A DNA stretch of 64,000 nucleotides, taken from NCBI GenBank assembly GCA_963802905.1, contig CAWDKH010000011.1:257680-321679 (forward strand). The letters are read 5' to 3'. Below are positions 36,943 to 44,964 of this stretch, piece by piece. Made by a program: the position numbers and the translations under genes. Positions within the stretch are counted from its first letter, which is position 1. The number at the start of each line of letters is the position of its first letter. Origin of the DNA: DASQFQ01 sp963802905. Lineage in GTDB: Bacteria; Actinomycetota; Thermoleophilia; Solirubrobacterales; Solirubrobacteraceae. Below the pieces are notes generated by a model. It had not been told where the DNA came from, made no database searches, and saw only the letters and a program-made list of their open reading frames with translations.

Positions 36943-38295
36943 ATGCGCTGGCTGCTGCTCAAGGACCTCCAGATCCTCAAGCGCTCGCCGCTGCTCGTCG
37001 GCGTACTGATCGCCTACTCGGTCGTCGTCTCGCTGGTGGCGGGGTTGGCGCTCTCCTCTGGCCCCGGCAAGCCGCGCGTCGCGTTCGCGAACCTCGTGCC
37101 GGAGGACAAGTCCGAGGTCGCGCTCGGCGGCCGCACGGTCGACGCCACCCAGTACGCGGACAAGCTGTTCGCGAAGGTCGAGCCGATCCGCGTGAAGACG
37201 CGCGAGCAGGCGATCGCGAAGGTCAAGTCGGGCGAGGCGCTCGGCGCGCTCGTGGTGCCGGCCGACGTCACGGAGCGCCTGCAGGGCACGCTCGGGCTGG
37301 GCGGCGGCAGGCGGCCGACGGTCGAGGTCTACTACAGCGCCGAGAACCCGCTGAAGACGCAGTTCGTCAAGGACACGATCGACGCGACGCTGGCCGAGGC
37401 CAACGCGGCGATCTCGGCCGAGGTGCTGAAGGAGTCCGCGAAGTACCTGAACGTCATCGTCGCGGGCGGCAAGGTCGCGCTGCCGCTCGTCGGCTCGGTC
37501 GACATCCTCGGCCTGCGCAACGCGCGGAAGATCATCGACTCGGCGCTCGCGGAGCTGCCGGAGGACGCGCCGGAGCGCGTGGCGCTCGAGCAGGTCTCGC
37601 GCTTCGCGGGCCTCGCGGCGGACAACCTCGACCTCTCGAAGCCGATCCTCTCCTCGATCAGCAAGCCCGTGCAGGTCAAGCGGATCGTCGTCGCCGGCTC
37701 CGACTCGTCGCTCAGCGCGTTCGCGGCCGAGGTCGCGGTGATCGCGTCGATGATGTTCGTCGCGCTGCTGATCGCGGCCGGGATGCTGGCGCTCGAGCGC
37801 GAGGAGAACGCGTTCGGCAGGCTCGTGCGCGGGCTGATCAGCCGGACCGGGCTCGTGACGGAGAAGGTCGGGCTCGCCGCGCTGATGGCGTTCGTCATCA
37901 CCACGGTGATGCTCGGCATCCTCGCCGCGCTGATCGGCTTCGACTTCACCCGCGGGCCGCTGTGGCTCGTCGCGCTCGCGCTCGGCGCGGCGGCGTTCGG
38001 GGCGATGGGCGTGGCGATCGGCGGCGTCACGCGCGAGGTCCGCTCGGCCTCGCTGGCCGCGTTCGTGGTCTCGCTGCCGGTCGCCGCGCTCGCGCTGATC
38101 CCGAGCGGCGCGGTCGACGAGACCCTCTACGACGCCATCCGCATCGTCTCCGGGGCCTTCCCGTTCCGGCCCGCGCTGCAGGCGCTCGACGCCGCCATCA
38201 GCGGCGGCACCCTGCTCACGCCCCTGCTGCATCTCGCCGCGCTGACGCTCGCGTTCGGCGTGATCGCACGGATCTCGCTGCGTCGCTTCGCCTGA
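36943..38295 (+). CDS. ABC-2 type transporter permease
   Basis: 450 aa. One helix at the N-terminus (LVGVLIAYSVVVSLVAGLAL), a large ~230-residue extracytoplasmic domain (VETYYSAENPL-like VEVYYSAENPLKTQFVKDTI), then about five helices from AEVAVIASMMFVALLIAAGM on. This is the ABC-2/YhgE-like exporter layout. The gene ends 20 bp before hemB, which has its own -10 element. Confidence 0.88.
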   Translation: MRWLLLKDLQILKRSPLLVGVLIAYSVVVSLVAGLALSSGPGKPRVAFANLVPEDKSEVALGGRTVDATQYADKLFAKVEPIRVKTREQAIAKVKSGEALGALVVPADVTERLQGTLGLGGGRRPTVEVYYSAENPLKTQFVKDTIDATLAEANAAISAEVLKESAKYLNVIVAGGKVALPLVGSVDILGLRNARKIIDSALAELPEDAPERVALEQVSRFAGLAADNLDLSKPILSSISKPVQVKRIVVAGSDSSLSAFAAEVAVIASMMFVALLIAAGMLALEREENAFGRLVRGLISRTGLVTEKVGLAALMAFVITTVMLGILAALIGFDFTRGPLWLVALALGAAAFGAMGVAIGGVTREVRSASLAAFVVSLPVAALALIPSGAVDETLYDAIRIVSGAFPFRPALQALDAAISGGTLLTPLLHLAALTLAFGVIARISLRRFA

Positions 38296-38302
38296 GCGCC
38301 TC

Positions 38303-38308
38303 TATCCT
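38303..38308 (+). promoter_or_regulatory. -10 element (TATCCT) of the hemB operon
   Basis: TATCCT ends 7 nt before the hemB ATG at 38316, so transcription would begin at the start codon itself. No Shine-Dalgarno sequence is present. Confidence 0.55.
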
Positions 38309-38315
38309 CGCCTCA

Positions 38316-39290
38316 ATGGCCTTCCCCGCCACCCGCCTGCGCCGCCTCCGTGCCACCACCGGCATCCGCGACCTCGTGCGCGAGACGGAGCTGGCCGCGC
38401 GGCACCTCGTCTACCCGATGTTCGTGGTGCATGGCTCCGACAGCCGGACGCCGATCCCGACGATGCCGGGGATCGACCACCTCTCGATCCGCCACGCGGT
38501 GCAGGAGGCCGGCGAGGCCGCCGCGCTCGGCATCCCGGCGGTGCTGCTGTTCGGGCTCCCCGCGAGCAAGGACGAGGAGGGCTCGGGCGCCTGGGATGAC
38601 GAGGGCGTCATCCAGCTCGCCACGCGCGCGATCAAGGCCGAGCACCCCGACCTGCTGGTGATCACCGACCTCTGCCTGTGCGAGTACACGAGCCACGGCC
38701 ACTGCGGCGTGCTGCGCGCCGACGGCGTCGTCGACAACGACGCGACGCTCGAGCTGCTCGCCCGCACCGCCGTGTCCCAGGCCGCCGCGGGCGCCGACGC
38801 CGTCGCGCCGAGCGACATGATGGACGGGCGCGTGGGCGCGCTGCGCTCCGCGCTCGACGACCACGACCTCGCCGAGACGCCGATCATCGCCTACAGCGCG
38901 AAGTTCGCCTCCGCCTTCTACGGCCCGTTCCGCGAGGCCGCCGACTCGGCGCCGCAGCAGGGCGACCGCCGCGGCTACCAGATGGATCCCGCCAACGCGC
39001 TCGAGGCCGAGCGCGAGGCGGAGCTCGACGCCGCCGAGGGCGCCGACGTCGTGATGGTCAAGCCCGCGCTGCCCTACCTCGACGTCATCCGCCGGGTCAA
39101 GGAGCGCACCCGCCTGCCCGTTGCCGCCTACAACGTCAGCGGCGAGTACGCGATGATCAAGGCCGCCGCCGCGGCCGGCCTGCTCGACGAGCGCGCCGCC
39201 GTGCTCGAGGCGATGACCGGTATCCGCCGCGCCGGCGCCGACATCGTCATCACCTACCACGCCAAGGACGTCGCCAGATGGCTCCAGTAG
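38316..39290 (+). CDS. hemB: Porphobilinogen synthase (delta-aminolevulinic acid dehydratase)
   Basis: 324 aa. Joins two 5-aminolevulinates to porphobilinogen. The cysteine-rich zinc site is present, DLCLCEYTSHGHCGVL, so it is a zinc-type enzyme. Both active-site lysines are seen: IIAYSAKFASAFYGPFREA and VVMVKPALPYLDVI. The N-terminal arm (RLRRLRATTGIRDLVRET) is normal. Downstream genes overlap: the AhbAB-like gene starts 13 nt before the hemB stop. First gene of a heme-supply operon. Confidence 0.96.
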   Translation: MAFPATRLRRLRATTGIRDLVRETELAARHLVYPMFVVHGSDSRTPIPTMPGIDHLSIRHAVQEAGEAAALGIPAVLLFGLPASKDEEGSGAWDDEGVIQLATRAIKAEHPDLLVITDLCLCEYTSHGHCGVLRADGVVDNDATLELLARTAVSQAAAGADAVAPSDMMDGRVGALRSALDDHDLAETPIIAYSAKFASAFYGPFREAADSAPQQGDRRGYQMDPANALEAEREAELDAAEGADVVMVKPALPYLDVIRRVKERTRLPVAAYNVSGEYAMIKAAAAAGLLDERAAVLEAMTGIRRAGADIVITYHAKDVARWLQ

Positions 39291-40351
39291 CTCAGCCCAA
39301 GGTGCGCTCGCGCAAGGACGGCTCAGCCATCCCGCTCGACGAGACCGACCGCAAGCTCCTCAATCTCATGCAGGGCTCGTTCGACCTCATGCGACGCCCG
39401 TTCGCGCACGTCGCCGGGCTCGCCGGGATCGAGGAGGCGGAGGTCATGCAGCGCGTCCAGCGCCTGCTCGACGGGCGCATCATCCGCGAGATCACGCCGA
39501 TCTTCGACACGCGCGCGCTCGGGTACTCGTCGATGCTCGTCGCCGCCAAGGTCGACCCCGAGAATCCGCACCGGGCCGCGAAGTTCATCAACACCCACCC
39601 GGGCGTCACGCACAACTACCTGCGCAACCACGACTTCAACCTCTGGTTCACGCTCGCGACCGAGCCCGGCTCGCCGCTCGGCCTCGACGGCACGCTCGAC
39701 GTGATCGCCGACAAGACCGGCGCCGAGTCGATCCGCCAGCTGCCGACGCTGAAGCTGTTCAAGATCCGCATGGACCTCGAGATGGAGAAGGGCACCGAGG
39801 AGCTCGCCAAGGCGGGCGAGGCGGTCGAGCCGCGCGAGCTCGACCCGATCGAGCTGTCCGACGAGGACGTCGAGATCATCCGCGCCACCCAGGGCCCGAT
39901 GGCGGTGCTCGAGGAGCCCTACGCGCCGGCCGCCGAGCGGCTCGGCGTCTCTCAGGACGAAGTGCTGCGCCGGCTCGAGTCGCTGCGCGAGCGCGACGGC
40001 CTGCGCCGCGTCGCCGCCATCCTCTTCCACCGCCGCGCCGGCTTCTCGGCCAACGGCATGGGCGTGTGGGGCGTGCCGGAGGGCGAGATCCTCGAGATCG
40101 GCCGCCGGATGGCCGCCTTCCGCGGCGTCTCGCACTGCTATCAGCGTCCGACATACGCCGACTGGCCCTACTCGGTGTTCACGATGGCCCACGGCCGCTC
40201 GAAGGAGGAGTGCGACGCCGTGCTCGACGCCGTCGCCGAGGCGACCGGGATCACCGAGCGCGCGACGCTCTACTCGAGCACCGAGTTCAAGAAGATCCGG
40301 ATGCTCTACTTCACGGGCGCGTTCCGGGACTGGGAGCAGGAGAACTCCTGA
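39278..40351 (+). CDS. AhbA-AhbB-like fused siroheme decarboxylase (Lrp/AsnC fold)
   Basis: 357 aa. Two tandem AsnC-like units: residues ~20-165 (DETDRKLLNLMQGSFDLMRR ... ITPIFDTRALGYSSMLVAAK, HNYLRNHDFNLWFTL) and ~185-350 (LSDEDVEIIRATQGPMAVLE ... RVAAILFHRRAGFSANGMG, HCYQRPTYADWPYSVFTMAH). This is the AhbA/AhbB (NirDL, NirGH) pattern, not an ordinary regulator; the second half keeps the HCYxR and YADWPY motifs of the active site. AhbA/B convert siroheme to didecarboxysiroheme. AhbC and AhbD, which complete that heme route, are not in the window. Overlaps hemB by 13 nt and hemL by 4 nt. Confidence 0.8.
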   Translation: MAPVAQPKVRSRKDGSAIPLDETDRKLLNLMQGSFDLMRRPFAHVAGLAGIEEAEVMQRVQRLLDGRIIREITPIFDTRALGYSSMLVAAKVDPENPHRAAKFINTHPGVTHNYLRNHDFNLWFTLATEPGSPLGLDGTLDVIADKTGAESIRQLPTLKLFKIRMDLEMEKGTEELAKAGEAVEPRELDPIELSDEDVEIIRATQGPMAVLEEPYAPAAERLGVSQDEVLRRLESLRERDGLRRVAAILFHRRAGFSANGMGVWGVPEGEILEIGRRMAAFRGVSHCYQRPTYADWPYSVFTMAHGRSKEECDAVLDAVAEATGITERATLYSSTEFKKIRMLYFTGAFRDWEQENS

Positions 40352-41631
40352 CCGCCTCGCTGACCGATACCAGGTCGGCGGAGCTGTACCGCCGCGCCGT
40401 GCGGGTGCTCCCGGGCGGCGTCAACTCGCCGGTGCGGGCGATGCGCTCGATCGGGCGCGACCCGGTGTTCGTCGAGCGCGCCGCCGGCGCGGAGCTGACC
40501 GACGTCGACGGCAACACCTACGTCGACTACGTCTGCTCGTGGGGCCCGCTGATCCACGGCCACGCCTATCCGCCCGTGCTCGCTGCGGTCGCCGCCGCCG
40601 CCGAGCGCGGCACGACGTTCGGCGCCCCGACCGCGGCCGAGGTCGACCTGGCCGAGCTCGTCGCCCAGCGCATGCCGTCGGTGGAGATGCTGCGCATGAC
40701 CTCGTCGGGCACCGAGGCGTCGATGAGCGCGATCCGGCTCGCGCGCGCCGCCACCGGGCGCGACACGCTCGTCAAGTTCGCCGGCGCCTACCACGGCCAC
40801 GTCGACGGCCTGCTCGCCGAGGCGGGCTCCGGGCTTGCCACGCAGGGCATCCCGGCCTCGCCGGGCGTGCCCGAGGCCGCCGCCGCGGCCACGGTGGTGG
40901 TGCCGTGGAACGACGTCGACGCGATCCGCGCCGCCGTCGAGCAGCACGCGCCCGCCGCGATCCTCGCCGAGCCCTACCCCGCGAACATGGGCCTTGTCCC
41001 GCCCGCCTGCGGCTTCCTCGAGCTGCTTCGCGAGCTCGCGGACGAGTCCGGCGCGCTGCTCGTGTTCGACGAGGTCATCACCGGCTTCCGCGTCGCCCCC
41101 GGCGGCGCGCAGGAGCTCACCGGCGTCCTCCCCGACCTCACCATCATGGGCAAGGTCATCGGCGGCGGGCTGCCCGCCGCCGCCTACGGCGGCCCGGCCG
41201 AGCTGCTGAACCGCATCGCGCCGGCCGGCGACGTCTACCAAGCCGGCACGCTGAGCGGGAACCCGCTGGCGGTCGCCGCCGGGCTCGCCGCGCTGCGGGA
41301 CCTCGACGAGGAGGCCTACCTCCAGCTCGCCGCGACCACCCGCGCGCTCGCCGCCGGGCTGCGCGAGGCCGCCGGGAGCCGCCCGGTCCAGGTGGCTGAG
41401 ACGACCGGGCTGCTGACCGTCTTCTTCTCCGCCGACCCGGTGACCGACTACGCGGGCGCCGCCGCCTGCGACACCGAGGCGCACGCCGCCTGGTGCCGCG
41501 CGCTGCTGGCCCGCGGCGTCTACCCGCCGCCATCGCAGTTCGAGGCCTGGTTCCCGAGCCTCGCCCACACGCCCGAGCACGTCGAGCGCACGGTTGAGGC
41601 CGCGGCCGCAGCGTTCGCGGAGATCGCATGA
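40348..41631 (+). CDS. hemL: Glutamate-1-semialdehyde 2,1-aminomutase
   Basis: 427 aa. Makes 5-aminolevulinate from glutamate semialdehyde with PLP. Conserved: AVRVLPGGVNSPVRAM, YVCSWGPLIHGHAYPPVLAA, MTSSGTEASMSAIRLARA, DEVITGFRV, PLP lysine TIMGKVIGGGLP, GTLSGNPLAVAAGLAAL. No ATG, GTG or TTG fits the N-terminus. CTG at 40348 overlaps the previous stop (CTGA) and has CAGGAG 6 nt before it, so a CTG start by translational coupling is the best reading. It works with hemB upstream. hemA, the glutamyl-tRNA reductase, is not in the window. Confidence 0.94.
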   Translation: MTASLTDTRSAELYRRAVRVLPGGVNSPVRAMRSIGRDPVFVERAAGAELTDVDGNTYVDYVCSWGPLIHGHAYPPVLAAVAAAAERGTTFGAPTAAEVDLAELVAQRMPSVEMLRMTSSGTEASMSAIRLARAATGRDTLVKFAGAYHGHVDGLLAEAGSGLATQGIPASPGVPEAAAAATVVVPWNDVDAIRAAVEQHAPAAILAEPYPANMGLVPPACGFLELLRELADESGALLVFDEVITGFRVAPGGAQELTGVLPDLTIMGKVIGGGLPAAAYGGPAELLNRIAPAGDVYQAGTLSGNPLAVAAGLAALRDLDEEAYLQLAATTRALAAGLREAAGSRPVQVAETTGLLTVFFSADPVTDYAGAAACDTEAHAAWCRALLARGVYPPPSQFEAWFPSLAHTPEHVERTVEAAAAAFAEIA

Positions 41632-42032
41632 GCGCGCTCGACGCTCTCGCCGCCACCATCCGGTCCGGCGGTGGCCTGCTGGCTGACACCGTGACGGATC
41701 CCACAGAGGACGCCGCGCTCGGGGAGCTGGCGGGCCCGGGCTACGAGGAGCTCGTCGAGGCGATCTACGAGGGCTACCTCCAGCACTACGGCGAAGGTCG
41801 CGTGCTGCGGCCCGAAGATCCCGACCTCGCGCTGCTCGCCGGCGACCGCCTGTATGCACTCGGGCTGGCCAGGCTGGCCGAGCTCGGCGACCTCGAGGCG
41901 GTCGACGTCCTGGCCGGCGTGATCTCGCGCGCCGCGCAGGCGCACGCCGAGGGTGACCCCGACGCCGCGAGGGCCGCTTGGGAGGCGGGCGCGCGGGCGG
42001 TCGGCCGGTCTGCGCGCGAGAGCGCCAGCTGA
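41628..42032 (+). CDS. Hypothetical protein after hemL
   Basis: 134 aa, acidic and helical, coupled to hemL by 4-nt overlap. Not recognised; it contains YEELVEAIYEGYLQHYGEGR and RLYALGLARLAELGDLEAVD, and lies between heme and bc-complex genes, as in related genomes' plausible layout. Might assist assembly of the complex, but nothing in the sequence shows this. Confidence 0.6.
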   Translation: MSALDALAATIRSGGGLLADTVTDPTEDAALGELAGPGYEELVEAIYEGYLQHYGEGRVLRPEDPDLALLAGDRLYALGLARLAELGDLEAVDVLAGVISRAAQAHAEGDPDAARAAWEAGARAVGRSARESAS

Positions 42033-42056
42033 GCCCGGATTTCCCGCGCCGGTCGA

Positions 42057-42062
42057 TATTGT
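42057..42062 (+). promoter_or_regulatory. -10 element (TATTGT) before the Rieske gene
   Basis: TATTGT ends 10 nt before the GTG at 42073, in a 40-bp gap. It may give the bc-complex genes a second promoter inside the hem run. Confidence 0.35.
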
Positions 42063-42072
42063 TCGCGCCGTC

Positions 42073-42750
42073 GTGGCCTCCGCCCGCAAAGAGCCCAAGT
42101 CGAAGTACACCGCCGGCCGGGAATATCCGGGCGCCTTCGAGGGCGAAACGGTCACCCGGCGGCGCTTCATGACGCTCACCGCGCACGGCGCGGGCGCCGC
42201 CGCGGCGTTGTCCTTCACGCTGCCCGCGCTCGGCTTCGCCGTCGGCTCCGCGCTGTTCGATCGCCCGCCGGTCCGCTGGGAGGGCGTCGGCAAGCTCGAG
42301 GACCTCCCGGACGACACCTACATCCCCAAGGTCATCACCTTGACGACGGGAATCGGCGAGGTCGGCAAGACGACGGTCTACATGCGCCGCCGCAGCGACA
42401 AGATCGACTCGCCGCCGAATCCGCCTGGCTACGACGAGCTGGCGATCGCGATCTCCACGCGCTGCATGCACCTCGGCTGCCCGGTCCGCTACGTCTCTGC
42501 CTCGCAGCGCTTCATCTGCCCGTGCCACGGCGGCGTCTACGACTTCCAGGGCATCGTCGTCGGCGGCCCGCCGGTCCGGCCGCTCGACCGCTTCTACACG
42601 CGCGTGCGCGCCGGCATCGTCGAGGTCGGCCCGCGCTACTCGGTCAACTCCGAGCTCAAGCGCTTCGACTCCTACCGCGACCCGGCGCAGGACCTCGACG
42701 GCATCGGCCAGTACCTCTATCCCCCGCGCTTCTCGACCCCGAAGCAGTAA
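42073..42750 (+). CDS. qcrA: Rieske iron-sulfur subunit of the menaquinol-cytochrome c reductase
   Basis: 225 aa, GTG start. Twin-arginine signal TRRRFMTLTAHGAGAAAALS with a helix, so the folded protein is exported by Tat (tatA and tatC lie 4 kb downstream). The 2Fe-2S site is CMHLGC and CPCHGG, with His and Cys ligands in the normal places; Met replaces the usual Thr in the first box. Ends with a YPPRFSTPKQ tail. It is the first of three bc-complex genes with 3-bp spacing. Confidence 0.93.
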   Translation: MASARKEPKSKYTAGREYPGAFEGETVTRRRFMTLTAHGAGAAAALSFTLPALGFAVGSALFDRPPVRWEGVGKLEDLPDDTYIPKVITLTTGIGEVGKTTVYMRRRSDKIDSPPNPPGYDELAIAISTRCMHLGCPVRYVSASQRFICPCHGGVYDFQGIVVGGPPVRPLDRFYTRVRAGIVEVGPRYSVNSELKRFDSYRDPAQDLDGIGQYLYPPRFSTPKQ

Positions 42751-42753
42751 GCG

Positions 42754-43545
42754 ATGAAGCTGCCCAAGATCCCACTGCCGCCGCTGCTGCTGCCGAAGCC
42801 GAAGCGCCCGGATGAGCCGCGCCACGGTGCAGGCCATCATGCCAAGGAGGCGGGGATCCACACCGTCGGCTGGATCGACGAGCGGACCTCGCTGTCCGGC
42901 GCCGGCCGCTGGCTGATGTTCCGCAAGGTCCCGAAGGGGACGAACTGGTTCTACACGCTGGGCTCGGCGACGCTGTTCGCCTTCCTCAACCAGGCGGTCA
43001 CCGGCGTCTTCCTGGCGATGTACTACGACCCGTCGGCGACGCGTGCCTACGAGTCGGCCCGCTACATCACCAACGAAGTCTTCCTCGGCGAGTTCGTGCG
43101 CGGGATGCACAAGTGGGGCTCGTCGGTGATGGTGATCCTGATCTTCCTGCACATGGCGCGGACGTTCTTCTTCGGCGCCTACAAGTACCCGCGGGAGCTC
43201 AACTGGGTGATCGGCGTCGTGCTGCTGATCCTCACGTTCGTGATGTCGCTGACCGGCTACCTGCTGCCGTTCGACCAGCGCTCCTACTGGGCGACGATCG
43301 TGGCCGCCAACATCACCGCGTCGGGCCCGCTCGCCGGCCCGTATCTCGGTGACTTCCTCCGCGGCGGGGCGGAGTTCAACGCCACCACGCTGTCGCGCTT
43401 CTACTCGATCCACATGCTGCTCGTGCCAGGGCTGATCGCCGCCCTGATCGGCGCGCACCTCTACCTCGTGACCCGCCTGGGCACCACGGCGCCGCCGTGG
43501 CTGAAGGCTGCGGAGCCCGAGTCGCTCGAAGAGGAGCGCGTATGA
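42754..43545 (+). CDS. qcrB: Cytochrome b (b6-type N-terminal subunit)
   Basis: 263 aa. Four helices with heme-binding histidines: GMHKWGSSVMVILIFLHMAR and FYSIHMLLVPGLIAALIGAH; the quinol-site helix and LTGYLLPFDQRSYWATIVAA are present. It is the b6-type half protein, as in Bacillus QcrB, not the long mycobacterial QcrB. A Lys/Pro-rich head of ~45 aa precedes the first helix. It overlaps the next gene by 4 nt. Confidence 0.94.
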   Translation: MKLPKIPLPPLLLPKPKRPDEPRHGAGHHAKEAGIHTVGWIDERTSLSGAGRWLMFRKVPKGTNWFYTLGSATLFAFLNQAVTGVFLAMYYDPSATRAYESARYITNEVFLGEFVRGMHKWGSSVMVILIFLHMARTFFFGAYKYPRELNWVIGVVLLILTFVMSLTGYLLPFDQRSYWATIVAANITASGPLAGPYLGDFLRGGAEFNATTLSRFYSIHMLLVPGLIAALIGAHLYLVTRLGTTAPPWLKAAEPESLEEERV

Positions 43546-44258
43546 ACCGCGCGGAGAAGCAGGCCTACCTGCGGGAGTACGGGCTGCACAAGTCTGCGGG
43601 CAAGCCGTTCTTCCCGTACGCGGTCGCCAAGGACTCGCTCATGGCGTGCGTCGTCATGTTCACGATCATCCTGATGTCGCTCCTCCTGGGCGCCGAGCTG
43701 GGGCCGAAAGCGGACCCGACCACGACCACTTACGTGCCGCGGCCGGAGTGGTACTTCTTCTTCCTCTTCGAGCTGCTGCGCGTGATCAAGCCGGCCGTGC
43801 TCACGCCGGTGGCGACGATCGGCATCCCGACCGTCTGCATGGTCCTGCTGCTGCTGCTGCCGTTCTACGACCGCGGCCCGGAGCGGCGGCCCGAGCGGCG
43901 CCCGATCGCCACCGTGGCGGGCATCTTCACGATCGTCGCGATGGGCTACCTGACCTTCCTCGGCGCCAACGCCGGCTCGCCGAACGAGATCGACATGAAG
44001 GTGGCCAAGAAGTACGAGGCAGGCAAGTTGGTGATGGCCCAGTCGGGCTGCCTCGCGTGCCACAAGGTCGGTGAGAACGGCAACGACGGGCCAGGGCCGC
44101 ACCTGACCGAGATCGCGGACAAGCTGCCCAAGGCCGCCATCCGCCAGACGCTCGAGAACCCCACGGCCCCGATGCCGTCGTATCGCAACCTGCCCGAGAA
44201 CAAGAAGGCGGCGCTCGTCGACTTCCTCGCGCAGCTGCACGGCGACGACAACAAGTAG
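43542..44258 (+). CDS. qcrC: Cytochrome b subunit IV fused to cytochrome c
   Basis: 238 aa. The first ~140 residues are the subunit IV part with three helices and the quinone-site motif YVPRPEWYFFFLFELLR. The last ~90 residues carry one heme c site, SGCLACHKVG, with Met ligand candidates in APMPSYRNL. This fusion is like Bacillus QcrC of the menaquinol:cytochrome c oxidoreductase. Thus the complex has three subunits: Rieske, b6 and IV-c. Starts ATG at 43542 inside the qcrB end. Confidence 0.93.
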   Translation: MNRAEKQAYLREYGLHKSAGKPFFPYAVAKDSLMACVVMFTIILMSLLLGAELGPKADPTTTTYVPRPEWYFFFLFELLRVIKPAVLTPVATIGIPTVCMVLLLLLPFYDRGPERRPERRPIATVAGIFTIVAMGYLTFLGANAGSPNEIDMKVAKKYEAGKLVMAQSGCLACHKVGENGNDGPGPHLTEIADKLPKAAIRQTLENPTAPMPSYRNLPENKKAALVDFLAQLHGDDNK

Positions 44259-44265
44259 CTCTCAG

Positions 44266-44964
44266 GTGCGTTCCACCCCCGCCCCGTCGGGCACCCTCGA
44301 GGAGGGCCAGGTCCGTGCGATGTTCGATCGCATCGCCGGCTTCTACGACCTCATGAACTCGGTGATGACGGCGGGGCTGCACCACCGCTGGCGCGAGCGC
44401 GCTGCCGACCTCGCCGGGCTGAAGCCCGGGGACCGCGCGCTCGACGTCGCCACCGGCACCGGCGACCTGGCGGTCGAGCTGGCGGGGCGGGTCGCGCCAG
44501 GCGGCGAGGTCATCGGCTCCGACTTCTCGCAGGGCATGCTCGAGCGCGCCCGCACGAAGGCACCGGAGCTGACCTGGGAGTGGGGCAACGCACTCGAGCT
44601 GCCCTACCCCGACGACGCCTTCGACGCGGCGACGGTGGGCTTCGGCGCGCGCAACTTCTCCGACCTCGAGCGGGGACTGGCCGAGATGGCGCGCGTGGTG
44701 CGCCCCGGCGGCCGCGTGGTCGTACTGGAGATAACCACTCCAACCAAGCCGCCCTTGTCCACGTTCTTCTCGATTTGGTTTGATCGCCTCGTGCCGCTGC
44801 TCGGTCGCTTCGACGACGCCTACACCTACCTGCCGAAGTCGGTGAAGCGCTTCCCAGGCCCGGAGGCGCTCGGCGCCGTGCTCGCGCGCAGCGGCCTGAC
44901 CGACGTGCGCTGGATCCTCACCGCCGGCGGGATCATCGCCCTGCACTCGGGAACGGTCCGGTAG
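44266..44964 (+). CDS. menG: Demethylmenaquinone methyltransferase
   Basis: 232 aa, GTG start. UbiE/MenG family: RIAGFYDLMNSVMTAGLHHR, SAM motif LDVATGTGDLAVELAG, SDFSQGMLERAR, GFGARNFSDLERGLAEMARV. Adds the last methyl group to menaquinone. In a menaquinol-type bc gene run this fits menaquinone as the electron carrier. It starts 7 bp after the cytochrome c fusion and overlaps the polyprenyl synthase start at one base. Confidence 0.92.
   Translation: MRSTPAPSGTLEEGQVRAMFDRIAGFYDLMNSVMTAGLHHRWRERAADLAGLKPGDRALDVATGTGDLAVELAGRVAPGGEVIGSDFSQGMLERARTKAPELTWEWGNALELPYPDDAFDAATVGFGARNFSDLERGLAEMARVVRPGGRVVVLEITTPTKPPLSTFFSIWFDRLVPLLGRFDDAYTYLPKSVKRFPGPEALGAVLARSGLTDVRWILTAGGIIALHSGTVR

Noticed and set aside
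35164..38232. 1,022-aa open frame on the - strand across the lipoprotein and ABC genes
   Set aside because: Rich in Arg, Ala, Gly and low-complexity text, no domains; it is the antisense frame of real + strand genes, a common artefact at this GC content.
39278..40351. Ordinary Lrp/AsnC transcription regulator
   Set aside because: Two tandem units, the siroheme decarboxylase motifs and overlap with hemB and hemL fit AhbA-AhbB better. A regulatory role is not excluded.
40306..43458. 1,050-aa open frame on the - strand across hemL, Rieske and cytochrome b
   Set aside because: Lies opposite three well-conserved genes and shows no family motif.
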